From positions 434,001 to 498,000 of the forward strand of contig MARA01000029.1 in the NCBI GenBank assembly GCA_001792895.1: DNA of 64,000 bases. The letters run 5' to 3'. The notes beneath the pieces were generated by a model. It worked only from the letters and a program-made list of their open reading frames with translations, was not told the DNA's origin and did not search any database. The translations under genes and the position numbers were made by a program. The DNA is from Lentinus brumalis (Eukaryota > Basidiomycota > Agaricomycetes > Polyporales > Polyporaceae). Shown here one piece after another: positions 42,538-51,901 of this stretch; the stretch's first letter is position 1; every line of letters begins with the position of its first letter.

Positions 42538-44100
42538 ATGGACGCAGGAATTCTTGCCAATGTGCACGACGCACACCCCGAACCCACGTCGCCGACCAGG
42601 AATGTCCACCCATTTCCGCCCGAAATAATCGGCATCGTCTTGTATCACTTGGAAGGCGACGTTGCTACCCTTCGCTGCTGCACGCTGGTGTGCGCAATTT
42701 GGGCTGCACTCGCTCGTCCCCACCTCTTCCGGAAAGTCGTATGCCGCCCGGCGGTGCCGACGCGCACTTGGGAGGACTTCTTCGACTTCCTGGACACCTC
42801 GCCCGACGTCGCGCGGTATATACGCTGGTTCACAGTTGATGGAGGAAGGGTGCATATCAGTAATGTGGAGGTGGAGCGCTTCCTAGAGGTACTGGAGAGG
42901 CTGCCGCTGCTGGACAGGCTCTACAATGTCTACATCACGAGCAAGATGTTCCCGCGACTTCACCCGGAAGACGTGGTTGAGCGTGCTGTGACGACGCCTT
43001 CCGCACGTCGGCATAAGCTCCAAGTGCTCTCCTTTCGTTCATGTATGTTTGGCACCGTGATGCCGCTCTACCGACTCCTGGCCTCCATCGCGCACATCGG
43101 GACATTCGCTGTGCATAATTTCGTACTCTTACGCCCGGAGGACCTGCCGCTCGGGTCTCTGGACACTCAAATCAGCGCAATTGCTATAGACGGGAGCTTC
43201 TCTCCGGGCAAACAGTTCTGGGCCTCTTTCCGCCATTGGCTGCCGTCAGGTTTCGCCTCAGGCTTGACTGTCACGACGCGGCTCATTGACGGGTCGTACG
43301 CAGCCGCGTCCCTGCAAGACCTTCTCGACATCTTCGGTTCGGACGTGCGATCGGTCTCTGTCAATGCTCTGGGAGCATCGTGGGACCTCAGAACCATCGT
43401 AAGGCCGCACGTAGTTACCACGCCAGTCACCACGGTTGATGGGACGGCTATCTCGTCCACCGATTTCCTTGCCTTCTATCCCATCCAACTGGACATGTGG
43501 TCCCTCTCAATTCGGAATCTCGTGCTGTATTTCACCGTGACGAGCATGCGGACTGGACGGGACGCCACTACACTCTACTCACGGCTCCTCGAGAACAACT
43601 GGCGGCTAGTGTCCAATGCGCCGGCTTCCATCACGAACATCGAGCTCCGCTTTCAGCGATATGGGCCCCATGTCGACTCTGTGCTCGAGGACGTGCGCGC
43701 TATCATGGATCCCGTTGCCAGTCGGTGGGCACGATGGAATACGCTCGATGAAGGGACGCTCACACGCTTCCCGCACCTGGAGGCGTTCCTGTGTGTCCTC
43801 TGCGATGGAGGCTTCCTGGAGCAATATGGACCGTTTCAGGGTGTGGAGCCGGTTGCGTCGGGTCCAAGTTGCAGCAGGCAGCAGGAATTCGACGGCTATG
43901 TCGAGCTGCTGAAGGGCGTCCTGCCACGGATGCACGAGAGAGGCATTCTGCAATTCAAGATGTCAGATGTCAAGAACTTGCCACCAGTCGCAGCCAATCG
44001 ATCGATTGGTCACTACGACAGGATCTCAGTATCTTCACCCGTGAGTGGCTACTTTTCTCTCAACCCTGTCCTCTTTAACAATATTCTCATGTCTTGCTAG
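42538..44100 (+). CDS. F-box protein, family A copy 6, with stop-loss extension
   Basis: Single exon, 520 residues from ATG 42538 (MDAGILANVHDAHPEPTSP). The F-box is at about residues 25-62 (FPPEIIGIVLYHLEGDV, CCTLVCAIWAALARPHLF), then VVCRPAVPTRTWED. The C-terminal core (TNIELRFQRYGPHV, FLCVLCDGGFLEQYGPF, RQQEFDGYVELLKGVLPR) leads to FKMSDV, where every sister stops. Here the TAG found in copy 5 is replaced by AAG, so translation reads on for 36 residues (KNLPPVAANRSIG and so on) to a TAG at 44098-44100. The added tail comes from what is 3' flank in copy 5, and has no motif. It is the nearest relative of split copy 5, in opposite orientation. Confidence 0.85.
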   Translation: MDAGILANVHDAHPEPTSPTRNVHPFPPEIIGIVLYHLEGDVATLRCCTLVCAIWAALARPHLFRKVVCRPAVPTRTWEDFFDFLDTSPDVARYIRWFTVDGGRVHISNVEVERFLEVLERLPLLDRLYNVYITSKMFPRLHPEDVVERAVTTPSARRHKLQVLSFRSCMFGTVMPLYRLLASIAHIGTFAVHNFVLLRPEDLPLGSLDTQISAIAIDGSFSPGKQFWASFRHWLPSGFASGLTVTTRLIDGSYAAASLQDLLDIFGSDVRSVSVNALGASWDLRTIVRPHVVTTPVTTVDGTAISSTDFLAFYPIQLDMWSLSIRNLVLYFTVTSMRTGRDATTLYSRLLENNWRLVSNAPASITNIELRFQRYGPHVDSVLEDVRAIMDPVASRWARWNTLDEGTLTRFPHLEAFLCVLCDGGFLEQYGPFQGVEPVASGPSCSRQQEFDGYVELLKGVLPRMHERGILQFKMSDVKNLPPVAANRSIGHYDRISVSSPVSGYFSLNPVLFNNILMSC

Positions 44101-44481
44101 CCAAATCAAATCTCGCGCTCGTCAATAAAAGCATGAGCATCGCTTCCCCCTTGCTGCTCGGTTCGTTCACGCTTCGCAATCTACATCCGAGTCCTACATT
44201 TGCGCTTCGCGCGCGACCTGGAGTCGGACGACTCTCTAAATCTATGTCCTGTCGGCCGAACCGGTCATCGTTCAATTACATTGTCACTGCCCTGTCGCCC
44301 GGTGTAGAGTACAAGCCTATACAGGCGATCACGGCGCTTGTCTCCTCTCTCGAACCGCAATATCGCTGAGTTTGCTTTTTGCAACGTCCAATCGTTCCAC
44401 AGATCCTCCAGGTTTTCGTCGGGAGGCACTTCGCAAATTGCAACCTATCATGTTCGCCTGGGTCGTCCACGTGTCACGTAG
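42834..44481 (+). repeat. Right arm of the inverted segmental duplication
   Basis: Counterpart of 24076-25705 in opposite orientation, covering the coding region after the F-box module and about 380-480 bases of 3' flank up to CCACGTGTCACGT near 44468. Small indels distinguish the arms. Confidence 0.8.
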
Positions 44482-44694
44482 CTTCCGGAAGCGTTCTCAC
44501 AGCCCCTGGTGAGTTACCTATCCTATCCGAACCCTCGGCCGCTCTCATGCTGAATTCCTCTCAACTGCTTCACCCGGTCCGACGTGTGAGATATAAGGAC
44601 ACGCGGCCTCTCACGAGGCGCCCTGGTTCTTCCCTCCGTCCCTCGTGCAAGTAAGTGCAGCCAAGGCTTGTTGTGCGCTGACGAGGCTTGCAGC
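44482..44694 (+). promoter_or_regulatory. Leader of F-box copy 7 with probable 5'-leader intron
   Basis: GTAAGT at 44651 and TTGCAG ending at 44693, one base before the ATG region, form a short intron-like unit of about 43 bases. If real, the leader of copy 7 is spliced immediately before the start codon at 44695, as proposed for copy 1. Confidence 0.4.
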
Positions 44695-46284
44695 ATGGAC
44701 GCGTCCCCCGATGCACCCCCTGACCCCGGGCCACCAACCAGCGATGTCGAACGCCTTGCGCCCGAAGTCAGAGCCCTCATCCTCTCTCATCTCGAAGACG
44801 ACATTCCTTCCCTCCGCTCCTGTGCATTGGTTTGCGCGTCCTGGACTGAATCTGCGCGCCTCTACCTCTTACGGAGGGTCGTCTGCCGCCCAGCGGTGCC
44901 GACGCGCACCTGGGACGACTTCTTTGCATTTCTTACCGCGTCTCCAGAAGTCACGCAGTCTATACGATGGCTCACAGTCGACGGATACAATCCCGAGACC
45001 AAGAAAAGTAGCGATGTGGGAGTGGAGCAGATCGTGGAGGCACTGGACAGGATCCCTTCGCTGATGGGGCTCTACATTCAGAGAGTGGGCTTTTACCCAG
45101 CAACGCCCGAGCCGGATCCCGAGGCACTCGATATGCACGCGCCGCTACCGCCTGAAGACCACGACGGGTTCGAATTTCGGGTAAAGATTATGCCAAACTC
45201 CACAGACACCACGATCAAGCTCTTCACGCGAACCATCTGCCAGCCCATATCCCTGAAGATGCTCTCAATCCGTGCATGCGAAGTCTACGCCCTGATGCCG
45301 CTCTACTACCTCCTTGACTCCATCGCCCACATCGATACATTCACGCTGAGGTCCTTATACATGCTTGGCTACCACAAGCTGCCCACAGGAACGCTTAACG
45401 TCCGGATCGGCACGATCCACGTGGACGGCGCGTTCGCCATAGGTGTACACTGCTGGAAAGAGCTCCGCCGTAGCCTGACGCCAGGAGCTGTTCAAGGATT
45501 GCGTGTCTCCACAAGGCTCGTTGTCAGATCCGAACTGAGGAACCGCGACCCGTCCGAGTCCCTATTGGAGTTTCTCGCCGCCTTCGGCCCGGACGTGGTC
45601 TCGGTCACAATCAATGTCCTCGGAGCCTCCTGCCACGACTTCAATCGGATCGTAGGCGGTGAAGTGCATCCTTCGCTGAAGGCCTCCACGTACTTACAGC
45701 TCGGACGACCACTCGGAGTAGCTGACACGGCTGCCGTGTTCAATATCATGGCGCTTGCATCAACCGAATTCCCAGAATTCCCTCGCATCGACCTGAGCTC
45801 GTCGGTCTCACTCCGCGAAATGGTGCTCTACCTCACGACGACGAGTGTGAAGACGGGACCGAGCGCCACTCGCCTCTACGCCCGGCTCCTTGAGAACAAC
45901 TGCTCACTCCTGTCGTCTGCGTCCACCTCCCTCACGCACATCGAGCTCCGTTTCCAGCGGTATGGGCCGCACATCCGTGCCATGATCGACGAATTGCGCG
46001 CTATCGACGATCATACTGCGAATCCGGGGCCGGTTCGATGGAGCACGGTTGACGAGGGGATGCTTGCACGCTTCCCGGACTTGGAGGCGTTCACCTGTGT
46101 CCTCTGCGACGGAGGATTCGTCGAGCAGCATGGGGCACTGGCATTGGAGCGTGCGGAGCCGGTTGCGCCGGATTCGGGTGTTGGCAGGCAGCAGGAGTTT
46201 GATGAGTACGTCGAGTTTCTGAAGGAGGTTCTGCCGCGGCTGGATGGGAGGGGCCTCTTGCGCTTCAGGATATCGGAGGTCTAG
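44695..46284 (+). CDS. F-box protein, family A copy 7
   Basis: Single coding exon, 529 residues from ATG 44695 (MDASPDAPPDPGPPTS). The F-box is at about residues 22-60 (LAPEVRALILSHLEDDI, SCALVCASWTESARLYLL), with VVCRPAVPTRTWDDFF after it. It has a longer variable region than most, including a charged insertion near residues 140-180. Shared blocks link it to copies 2 and 3: QPISLKMLSI as in copy 2, and TANPGPVRWSTVDEGMLARFP close to copy 3. The core THIELRFQRYGPHI, FTCVLCDGGFVEQHG and RQQEFDEYVEFLKEVLPR is intact, and the C-terminus FRISEV is the most divergent version of the family end. It appears intact. Confidence 0.85.
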   Translation: MDASPDAPPDPGPPTSDVERLAPEVRALILSHLEDDIPSLRSCALVCASWTESARLYLLRRVVCRPAVPTRTWDDFFAFLTASPEVTQSIRWLTVDGYNPETKKSSDVGVEQIVEALDRIPSLMGLYIQRVGFYPATPEPDPEALDMHAPLPPEDHDGFEFRVKIMPNSTDTTIKLFTRTICQPISLKMLSIRACEVYALMPLYYLLDSIAHIDTFTLRSLYMLGYHKLPTGTLNVRIGTIHVDGAFAIGVHCWKELRRSLTPGAVQGLRVSTRLVVRSELRNRDPSESLLEFLAAFGPDVVSVTINVLGASCHDFNRIVGGEVHPSLKASTYLQLGRPLGVADTAAVFNIMALASTEFPEFPRIDLSSSVSLREMVLYLTTTSVKTGPSATRLYARLLENNCSLLSSASTSLTHIELRFQRYGPHIRAMIDELRAIDDHTANPGPVRWSTVDEGMLARFPDLEAFTCVLCDGGFVEQHGALALERAEPVAPDSGVGRQQEFDEYVEFLKEVLPRLDGRGLLRFRISEV

Positions 46285-47036
46285 ACACTGCCGGGGGTTC
46301 TCATGAACGCTGGTGAGTGACCCATTTTGTCTCAGCTCTATTCCCCGTCGTACTCATGTCTATGTCATGTACCCGCGCAGGATTTTGACACCGGGTGTAC
46401 GATAGCACTCAGCAGCATGAGCTGAATACGAGACGGACGCCACATGGGCGGTACAATACGCAATAGCACGAAAATATGAACTGTTCGGGTATGCTTCCTT
46501 TCTCAGGTTGGGTGTTGCCCTTTTATTTGCTACTAAAGTGTCGCGTCGGCGGTGCGTCTTTTCGCGTTGTTACGTACCCTCATAGCCGCAAGTGGGCTTG
46601 CTGCTCGGTGCCCAGAAGTGGTCGTTCACGAGCAAGACAAGCCAGACCCGTGCTCAAGTATCCATCATGACCGCAGTCAATAACACCGTTGGTGAGCGGC
46701 TGATCGCAATGTATAGAACGCCTCCAGATATCTTCCTCACATCGCCGATCGCAGTTGCACCTCATCAAAGAGAGGCAGTAGTCCAAGCTCGGTGAGATAG
46801 AAGACACGGTTGAACTGTCAACATGCTGATTGTTCCTTTCCACAGGCTGTGCGATCTATCTGCTTCTGAAGCGCTCTTTTTCGGCGGCGGTCTAGCTGTG
46901 GGTACCTTCCGGCACATTCAGACATCTGACGCTGCCATATATTAGGGCGGGAGCCACAACTGTCCTTTCTGCAATACCCTCAACCTCCAACATCACTCCA
47001 GGTACGAGTTACGATTGCGCGCCATTCAGGACCTTC
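46285..47036. other. Intergenic spacer between F-box copies 7 and 8
   Basis: Downstream of copy 7 and upstream of copy 8. Several short frames are open on both strands; none has a motif or family resemblance. A possible acceptor-like CCAG is present at about 46997-47001 before the copy 8 start, compatible with a leader intron. Confidence 0.4.
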
Positions 47037-48434
47037 ATGATGCCCTTGTTTCAAAAGGTCGCCACGGACATGGACGCTGAGGTCGGCCTGATATACGAGC
47101 GCGTGCCCCTGGACGTAATCGAGGTTGTTCTCTCACATCTCGACGATCTCAACAGCTTGCGCTCCTGTGCACTCGTCTGCAGCTCCTTTCTTCCTCTCGC
47201 TCGGCCATATCTATTTCGAGGTGTCGTGTATCGCCCGGCAGTACCGTCCCGCACCTTCAAGGACCTTCTAGCGTTCCTCGCGACGCTACCAAAGCCCTCT
47301 GGGTTCCTCAGAGCAGTCACCGTAGATGGGACCACGCGGGACGGCCAAAGAAAGCTCGAACTATCCATCGAAGAGGTTGCGGGCGCATTGGCACAACTAC
47401 CCACGGCCACTCGTATCACTCTCAGGGCATTGCAGTTGACCCATCTCGTGTCCGCAGTTGCATCATATCCCACTTCGGCACCGAAGCCGACTCGGGCTGT
47501 CGAGATGGTCAAGATCCAAGACTGCATCATCATCCGGGATGCCGTGCCATTCCGTCACTTCCTGTCGCAGTTCGGACGCATCGACTCGCTCGTGCTCAAA
47601 CGTGTGGTCGTCAACTTGACTTCGAGTCCGATTCGGATGACGGCACTTCCACCCGTCGAGGTGCAGCTGGGGTCGGTTTTCATCAGTGCCGTGATTGGTC
47701 CCAGCGAGGTCCTAGTGACAATGTTTGAAGGCTTTGACGCACAAGCACCCCTCCTCTCCATCTCGGTGGTGCCTCACTCAGGAAGGGCGGACAGGCATGG
47801 GTTGGGAGACCTCTTGAGCCCCTTCAGGCTGGTCCACACACTGTCCGTGAACGTCCTCAGCCTCACCGGCACCTTGAAGTGGTTCATCGAGGGTCACGGG
47901 AACTCTCCACCTCCGAAGTTGAAACACTTGGTACTGCAGGGATGGGACCGACCAGACCTGACCACATTTCACTCCCTCCACACTCTTGTGCTATATCACA
48001 CTACGACGAGCATGGTTCAGGGGGAATTCGCGACACTGCTATACTCGGGCATCCTGGAGACCAACTGGAGGCTGCTCTCGAATGCCCCGACTTCACTCCG
48101 ACATATCGACCTCCGGTTCCAGCGGTACGGACCCCACTGGAGAGACACGATAGACGAGCTCTGGGCCATTGACGACATGGAGTCGTCGCATGTCCTTTGG
48201 GAGGTCGTGGATGCGGGGACGCTTACACGTTTTCCCGAGCTGGTGTCATTCACTTGCGTGCTGTGCGATGGTGGATTCATCGAGCAGTGGGGTCCTATCG
48301 AAGAGCTGTCAGCAACACCCCGGTCTATCCATAGCCGGCAGGTCGAGTTTGATGACTACGTCGCCTTCCTCAGAGACGTGTTCCCTCGACTGCATGCGGC
48401 TGGCCGGCTGCGCTTCAAGATGTCGGACGTTTAG
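47037..48434 (+). CDS. F-box protein, family A copy 8
   Basis: Single coding exon, 465 residues from ATG 47037; a start at 47070 (MDAEVGLIYERVPLD) would match copy 1 better. The F-box is at about residues 22-58 (VPLDVIEVVLSHLDD, SCALVCSSFLPLARPYLF), followed by VVYRPAVPSRTFKD. The middle is close to copy 1 (VEMVKIQDCIIIRDAVPFRHFLS against VEMLKIQDC..QDAIPFRRFLS). The C-terminal core is RHIDLRFQRYGPHW, TRFPELVSFTCVLCDGGF, EQWGPIEELSATPRS, VEFDDYVAFLRDVFPR, ending in FKMSDV. It is the mirror partner of copy 1 at the other end of the array. Intact. Confidence 0.87.
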   Translation: MMPLFQKVATDMDAEVGLIYERVPLDVIEVVLSHLDDLNSLRSCALVCSSFLPLARPYLFRGVVYRPAVPSRTFKDLLAFLATLPKPSGFLRAVTVDGTTRDGQRKLELSIEEVAGALAQLPTATRITLRALQLTHLVSAVASYPTSAPKPTRAVEMVKIQDCIIIRDAVPFRHFLSQFGRIDSLVLKRVVVNLTSSPIRMTALPPVEVQLGSVFISAVIGPSEVLVTMFEGFDAQAPLLSISVVPHSGRADRHGLGDLLSPFRLVHTLSVNVLSLTGTLKWFIEGHGNSPPPKLKHLVLQGWDRPDLTTFHSLHTLVLYHTTTSMVQGEFATLLYSGILETNWRLLSNAPTSLRHIDLRFQRYGPHWRDTIDELWAIDDMESSHVLWEVVDAGTLTRFPELVSFTCVLCDGGFIEQWGPIEELSATPRSIHSRQVEFDDYVAFLRDVFPRLHAAGRLRFKMSDV

Positions 48435-48704
48435 GCCGTCCTATCGAGCGATTCATACCATGCTCTAGTGAGTAGCAATTTCTCGTCCCCGTATTGATAG
48501 CGATGGCTCACCATCGTCCTAGAACTTAAAGAGGGTCCCGAAGTGCGAGCCCGGGTGTCCTCGAGTCCTGATCATGCAAAGTGTATATGTCCTACTCATA
48601 TACCCCGCTTATACTACACTGTCATTCCGCCGTACTCCGGCAGATCCATGTATGGTCGTTATATTTTGCATTAGGTATGTAAATTGAATGCGGAGTGGCA
48701 GTGT

Positions 48705-50528
48705 TCAGTCCGACTCCGCGTCCGAGTTCGTCCCCTCCACCTCGTCGGACTTAGATACGTCGGAGTCCGAGGCATGATCGGTAGACTCGGACCCTGAAGC
48801 ACATTCAGAGTCTTTGCATGTCTCCTGCGCATACAGCAGGTACGTCAGTCGGTGAAGCTATAACATACTGCAGATAAGCCATACCTCTTCCGCAACCATC
48901 GCCTCCCCGCACGGCTCATGCTCGAACCGAAGCTCGTCGCTGAGCGGACGAATGACGGACGTATACATTTCTTCTCGTTTCTGAAAATGATCAGGGGTCA
49001 ATTTCTTGGTACGCCAGGTAGTCTTCAAATAAACCAGCAAGCTCTCCAATGGCACTCCAAGCGACTTCCGCAATGTCAAGCATGCAGCGATCTCCTTCGC
49101 GAGCTCCGCGTCCCGCGCACGTTCCATGGCTGCCAGCTCGAGGTCCTTCAATCGAGAGCATAACGGCATCCTTTCGACCATCGGGTCCGGAGCGCGGAGA
49201 GCTTTGACCAAAGCAACTGACGCGTCCGAGTCTTCCTCCGCGCTTGTATCCGTCACGGCAATCTTCCGTAGTCGGGGGAAGGCAAGCAGGGCTCGCTTCC
49301 ACTGCTCCTCCGTGAGCTTGTGGTCTTCATGACCTTCGACGCGAAGTTCGGTCACCGGCGCACCCCCAAACGCATTGCGCAAGTCACCCAGGTAGTCAAG
49401 AGGTTCGGGAAGGTCCTCCGGGACGTAAGCAGCTAATTCAATGGTTGCTCCGGTCGGTGTCCGTCCGATGATGCAGTACTCCTCCCACCATGTCTGACGC
49501 ACTGTGATCGTCTCCACGAGCGTGAGGATCGGGAGGATGCTTCTGTCCTCGGGGAGCGAGTGTACGGCTGTGGACGGGGTCTCCGGATCTGAATCCACAT
49601 AACGCAAGCGGCGGTAGAGGCGCACGTCAAGGTCGGCGGGGAGTGGGGCGAGCTTGGAGAGAAACCCCGCGATACGTAGCGGGTAGTCTTCCAGCTCCAA
49701 CTTGCGGAGAGTAGCCGGAAGACGGAGGGATGCACCGTCAGCGAGGGAGATGTTGAAGGCGGAGAGGGACAGTCTCTCCAGGACGGGATGTTGCGCGAGG
49801 TATTGGACGAAGTCCACAATCGAGAGGTCACCGAGCACAATACATCCGCGCAGCTTGAGGTGTCGCAACGACGGCAGGACCGGAAAGCGCAGGGAGAAGG
49901 CGACCGATCTGCCGAGGTGTAGGTTCACGATGCGCGGGAACTGGTCGGCTTTGGGAAACCAGAAGAAGGGAAAACGGATCGGCTCGCCGTCTTCGTCTTC
50001 GTTCTGATCAGGAACAAGAGGCTCGAGCTCCTCGTCCTTGCCGTCGTGGCCCTCGGAACAGAACGCCAGGGAGAGCTCCTCCAGCTGCGGCATGCGATGG
50101 TAGAGTAGCGACGCGAGGGCGTGATCGGTGATGGTGTTGAGCTCAGAGAACTGGAGCGAGCGTAACCGACACGCATGCGGAGCAATGAGTGGAGTAAGCG
50201 TGGTAAATGAGTTGTGTATGGAATCGACCACCAGATCGACGGGCATGTCCCCGGAGTATGTGAGGCTATACTTGAGCATGAGGACGTCCGGCCGTCCTGT
50301 GAGGACTATAACACGCCATAGAGCAGGCGACGAGCGCACCACGTTGGACCACTGCTTGCATACACGGAGAAGGCTATACCATGGCCTCGGCTTTCGTGAC
50401 TGTTTCCAAGTGCTCATCGGCCCTGTTTGGACATTCCGGAATATCTCGACGAGGATCTCGGCTGGAAGTCGATGTATGGCCCGACGTGTTGCCACATATG
50501 GACCATCAGAGAGGTCCTGATCACGCAT
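48705..50528 (-). CDS. F-box protein, family B, full length with acidic tail
   Basis: Two exons, 50528-48885 and 48824-48705 (1764 nt, 587 residues). The F-box is at about residues 17-70 (IHRLPAEILVEIFRNVQTG, then PWYSLLRVCKQWSNVVRSSPALW), an F-box-like pattern widespread in Agaricomycetes. Irregular leucine-rich segments follow (LRSLQFSEL, LEELSLAFC, LRHLKLRGC, LERLSLSAF, LRKLELEDY). Unspliced, the frame would stop nine codons into the intron (WLICSML). Splicing GTATGG to the acceptor ending at 48825 adds an acidic Ser/Asp tail (SDSDVSKSDEVEGTNSDAESD-like pattern) of about 38 residues. Predicted SCF substrate adaptor, unrelated in sequence to family A beyond the box. Confidence 0.82.
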
Positions 50529-51030
50529 GAGTCCTCAGCATACGAATGTCCTGCTGTCATCGCACTCACAGAACCGGCCATGATAGTGACCTGGCGTATG
50601 TTTCATGCGTGGCAGGGAGTCTCTCCGGTTCAAGAGGCCTGAACGCAAAAAATGCCAAGATCAATAACTGACTGTGCGTTGAGCCATTCGTGTCCCACTT
50701 ACCTTCCAAGAACAAGTTGCAACCTGGCGGGAGACAAGGTTGTATGTACGCGCCGACACTTGAGGTTATTCACCCAGCGGGTTTGCTCGGCTTTTCAAAC
50801 TCCGCTGTGGCTGAACGCATAACGCTCAACTTGGTCAAAACTGATTCTTATCGCGATTAACTAAGTTATCCTTGGGGGCGCGCGAAGAGGACCCGCCATT
50901 CGTGCTCCCTCCCCTCCCTCGCTGCGCTCGGGGGTCCCCCGAGCCGGGAGCACTCAGGCGGGCACACTAAAGCCTCGTTCGCGCAATAAATTCAGACCGG
51001 CGCCCTTCGGGGGCAGGTATTAGTGGGGCG

Positions 51031-51093
51031 CCTAACCCTAACAACCTAACCTAACCTGACCTAATAACCTAACCCAAAACCCTAACTCTAACC
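51031..51093 (-). repeat. Interstitial telomere-like repeats
   Basis: Degenerate run of CCTAACCC/CCTAAC units (minus strand GGGTTAGG/GTTAGG), about 63 bases, inside the inverted-repeat element. Fungal telomeres are TTAGGG arrays; here the units vary (AACCTAACC, CTGACC, CCCAAAACCC), so it is not a fresh telomere end. Confidence 0.75.
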
Positions 51094-51095
51094 GG

Positions 51096-51176
51096 CTTCG
51101 CCGGGAATCGAACTCGCAAAACAAATATGCTACTGGGATGCAGCAGCGCGGATGCCACTACACCACACGGCCTGTC
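51096..51176 (-). other. tRNA-like segment (degenerate tRNA or SINE head)
   Basis: The minus strand has a good A box (GTGTAGTGGC) and B box (GAGTTCGATTCCC) with tRNA-like spacing. It also has a 5 bp anticodon-like stem (CTGCT/AGTAG) around a 7-base loop, and partly matching ends (GGCC..., ...AGCC). The T stem has two mismatches and the loop lacks the U33 of normal tRNAs, so it is unlikely to be a working tRNA. It could be transcribed by RNA polymerase III. Confidence 0.45.
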
Positions 51177-51511
51177 CAACAAAGGGAGGGTAGCCAGACT
51201 AGTGGGGAAAAGAACCTTCCGCCACAGCGGAGTTCGAAAAGCCGAGCAAACCCGCTGGGACATTAACCTCAAGTCGCGCCGACGGGCTGAAAATCGATTC
51301 AGGGATGGGCGCCTTTTACTTACGCTCATTTCTTATGCGACTCTTCGATGGAGTCATTGACTTTCTCCCTGCGACCGCAACTTGCAAGAGTAAACCTGTG
51401 TGCGGGACATCGAGGTGATCGTGTACTTCAATGGTAAGTCCTGCGGCGTAAGTTCGCATCTTCGATCTGGAAAGATTGTCGCTCACGACAGTGTCTAAGC
51501 AGGGGAGTGGG

Positions 51512-51901
51512 ATGGCGACTCTGGCAGCTGCCAGCACGCTCCGGAAGCAGCAGGGTGCCAATCATCGTCTGCTCAACGAGATTTTCTTGGAAATATTCAG
51601 ATGTACCCCGTATACATATCCAACTTCCTCTCGCACATGGTCCCGCTCCCCGCAAACCTCAAATTTCACGTCATCTCCGTCCCCGCTCTGCCTCCGGACA
51701 GTACACAACACACATCACGGCCGTGCACTCCCCCCGAGCGACCGGACTGTCCTGCCTATCCTCTCCCTCGTCAAAATTATCACCCTGCGCATGCCTGTAC
51801 CGATCGCGACAGATGCCGAACGTCGTGCAAACATGGAGTCTGAGACTCTCCTCGGTCGTCGAATCACCATCGTCAAATGTAACCCCTCACTGATGATGTG
51901 A
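51512..51901 (+). pseudogene. Internally deleted family B F-box remnant
   Basis: From ATG 51512 the frame shows the start of an F-box (LLNEIFLEIFR, compare LPAEILVEIFR in the gene at 48.7-50.5 kb). It jumps straight to sequence from the middle of that protein: FLSHMVPLPANLKF in another frame, then PSDRTVLPILSLVKIITLR matching PEDRSILPILTLVETITVR. So about 300 codons are missing and at least one frame change is present. No functional product expected. Confidence 0.7.

Larger units (their letters stand above)
50773..51259. mobile_element. 487 bp inverted-repeat (MITE-like) element
   Basis: The ends are 39-base inverted repeats with one mismatch: 50773-50811 (starts CCCAGCGGGTTTGCTCGGC) and 51221-51259 (its complement). 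The interior carries GC-rich inverted segments near 50885-50970, a block of telomere-like CCTAAC repeats and a tRNA-like segment. No coding capacity. Size and long terminal inverted repeats fit a non-autonomous foldback or MITE element, but the internal content is unusual. I found no clear target-site duplication. Confidence 0.65.
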
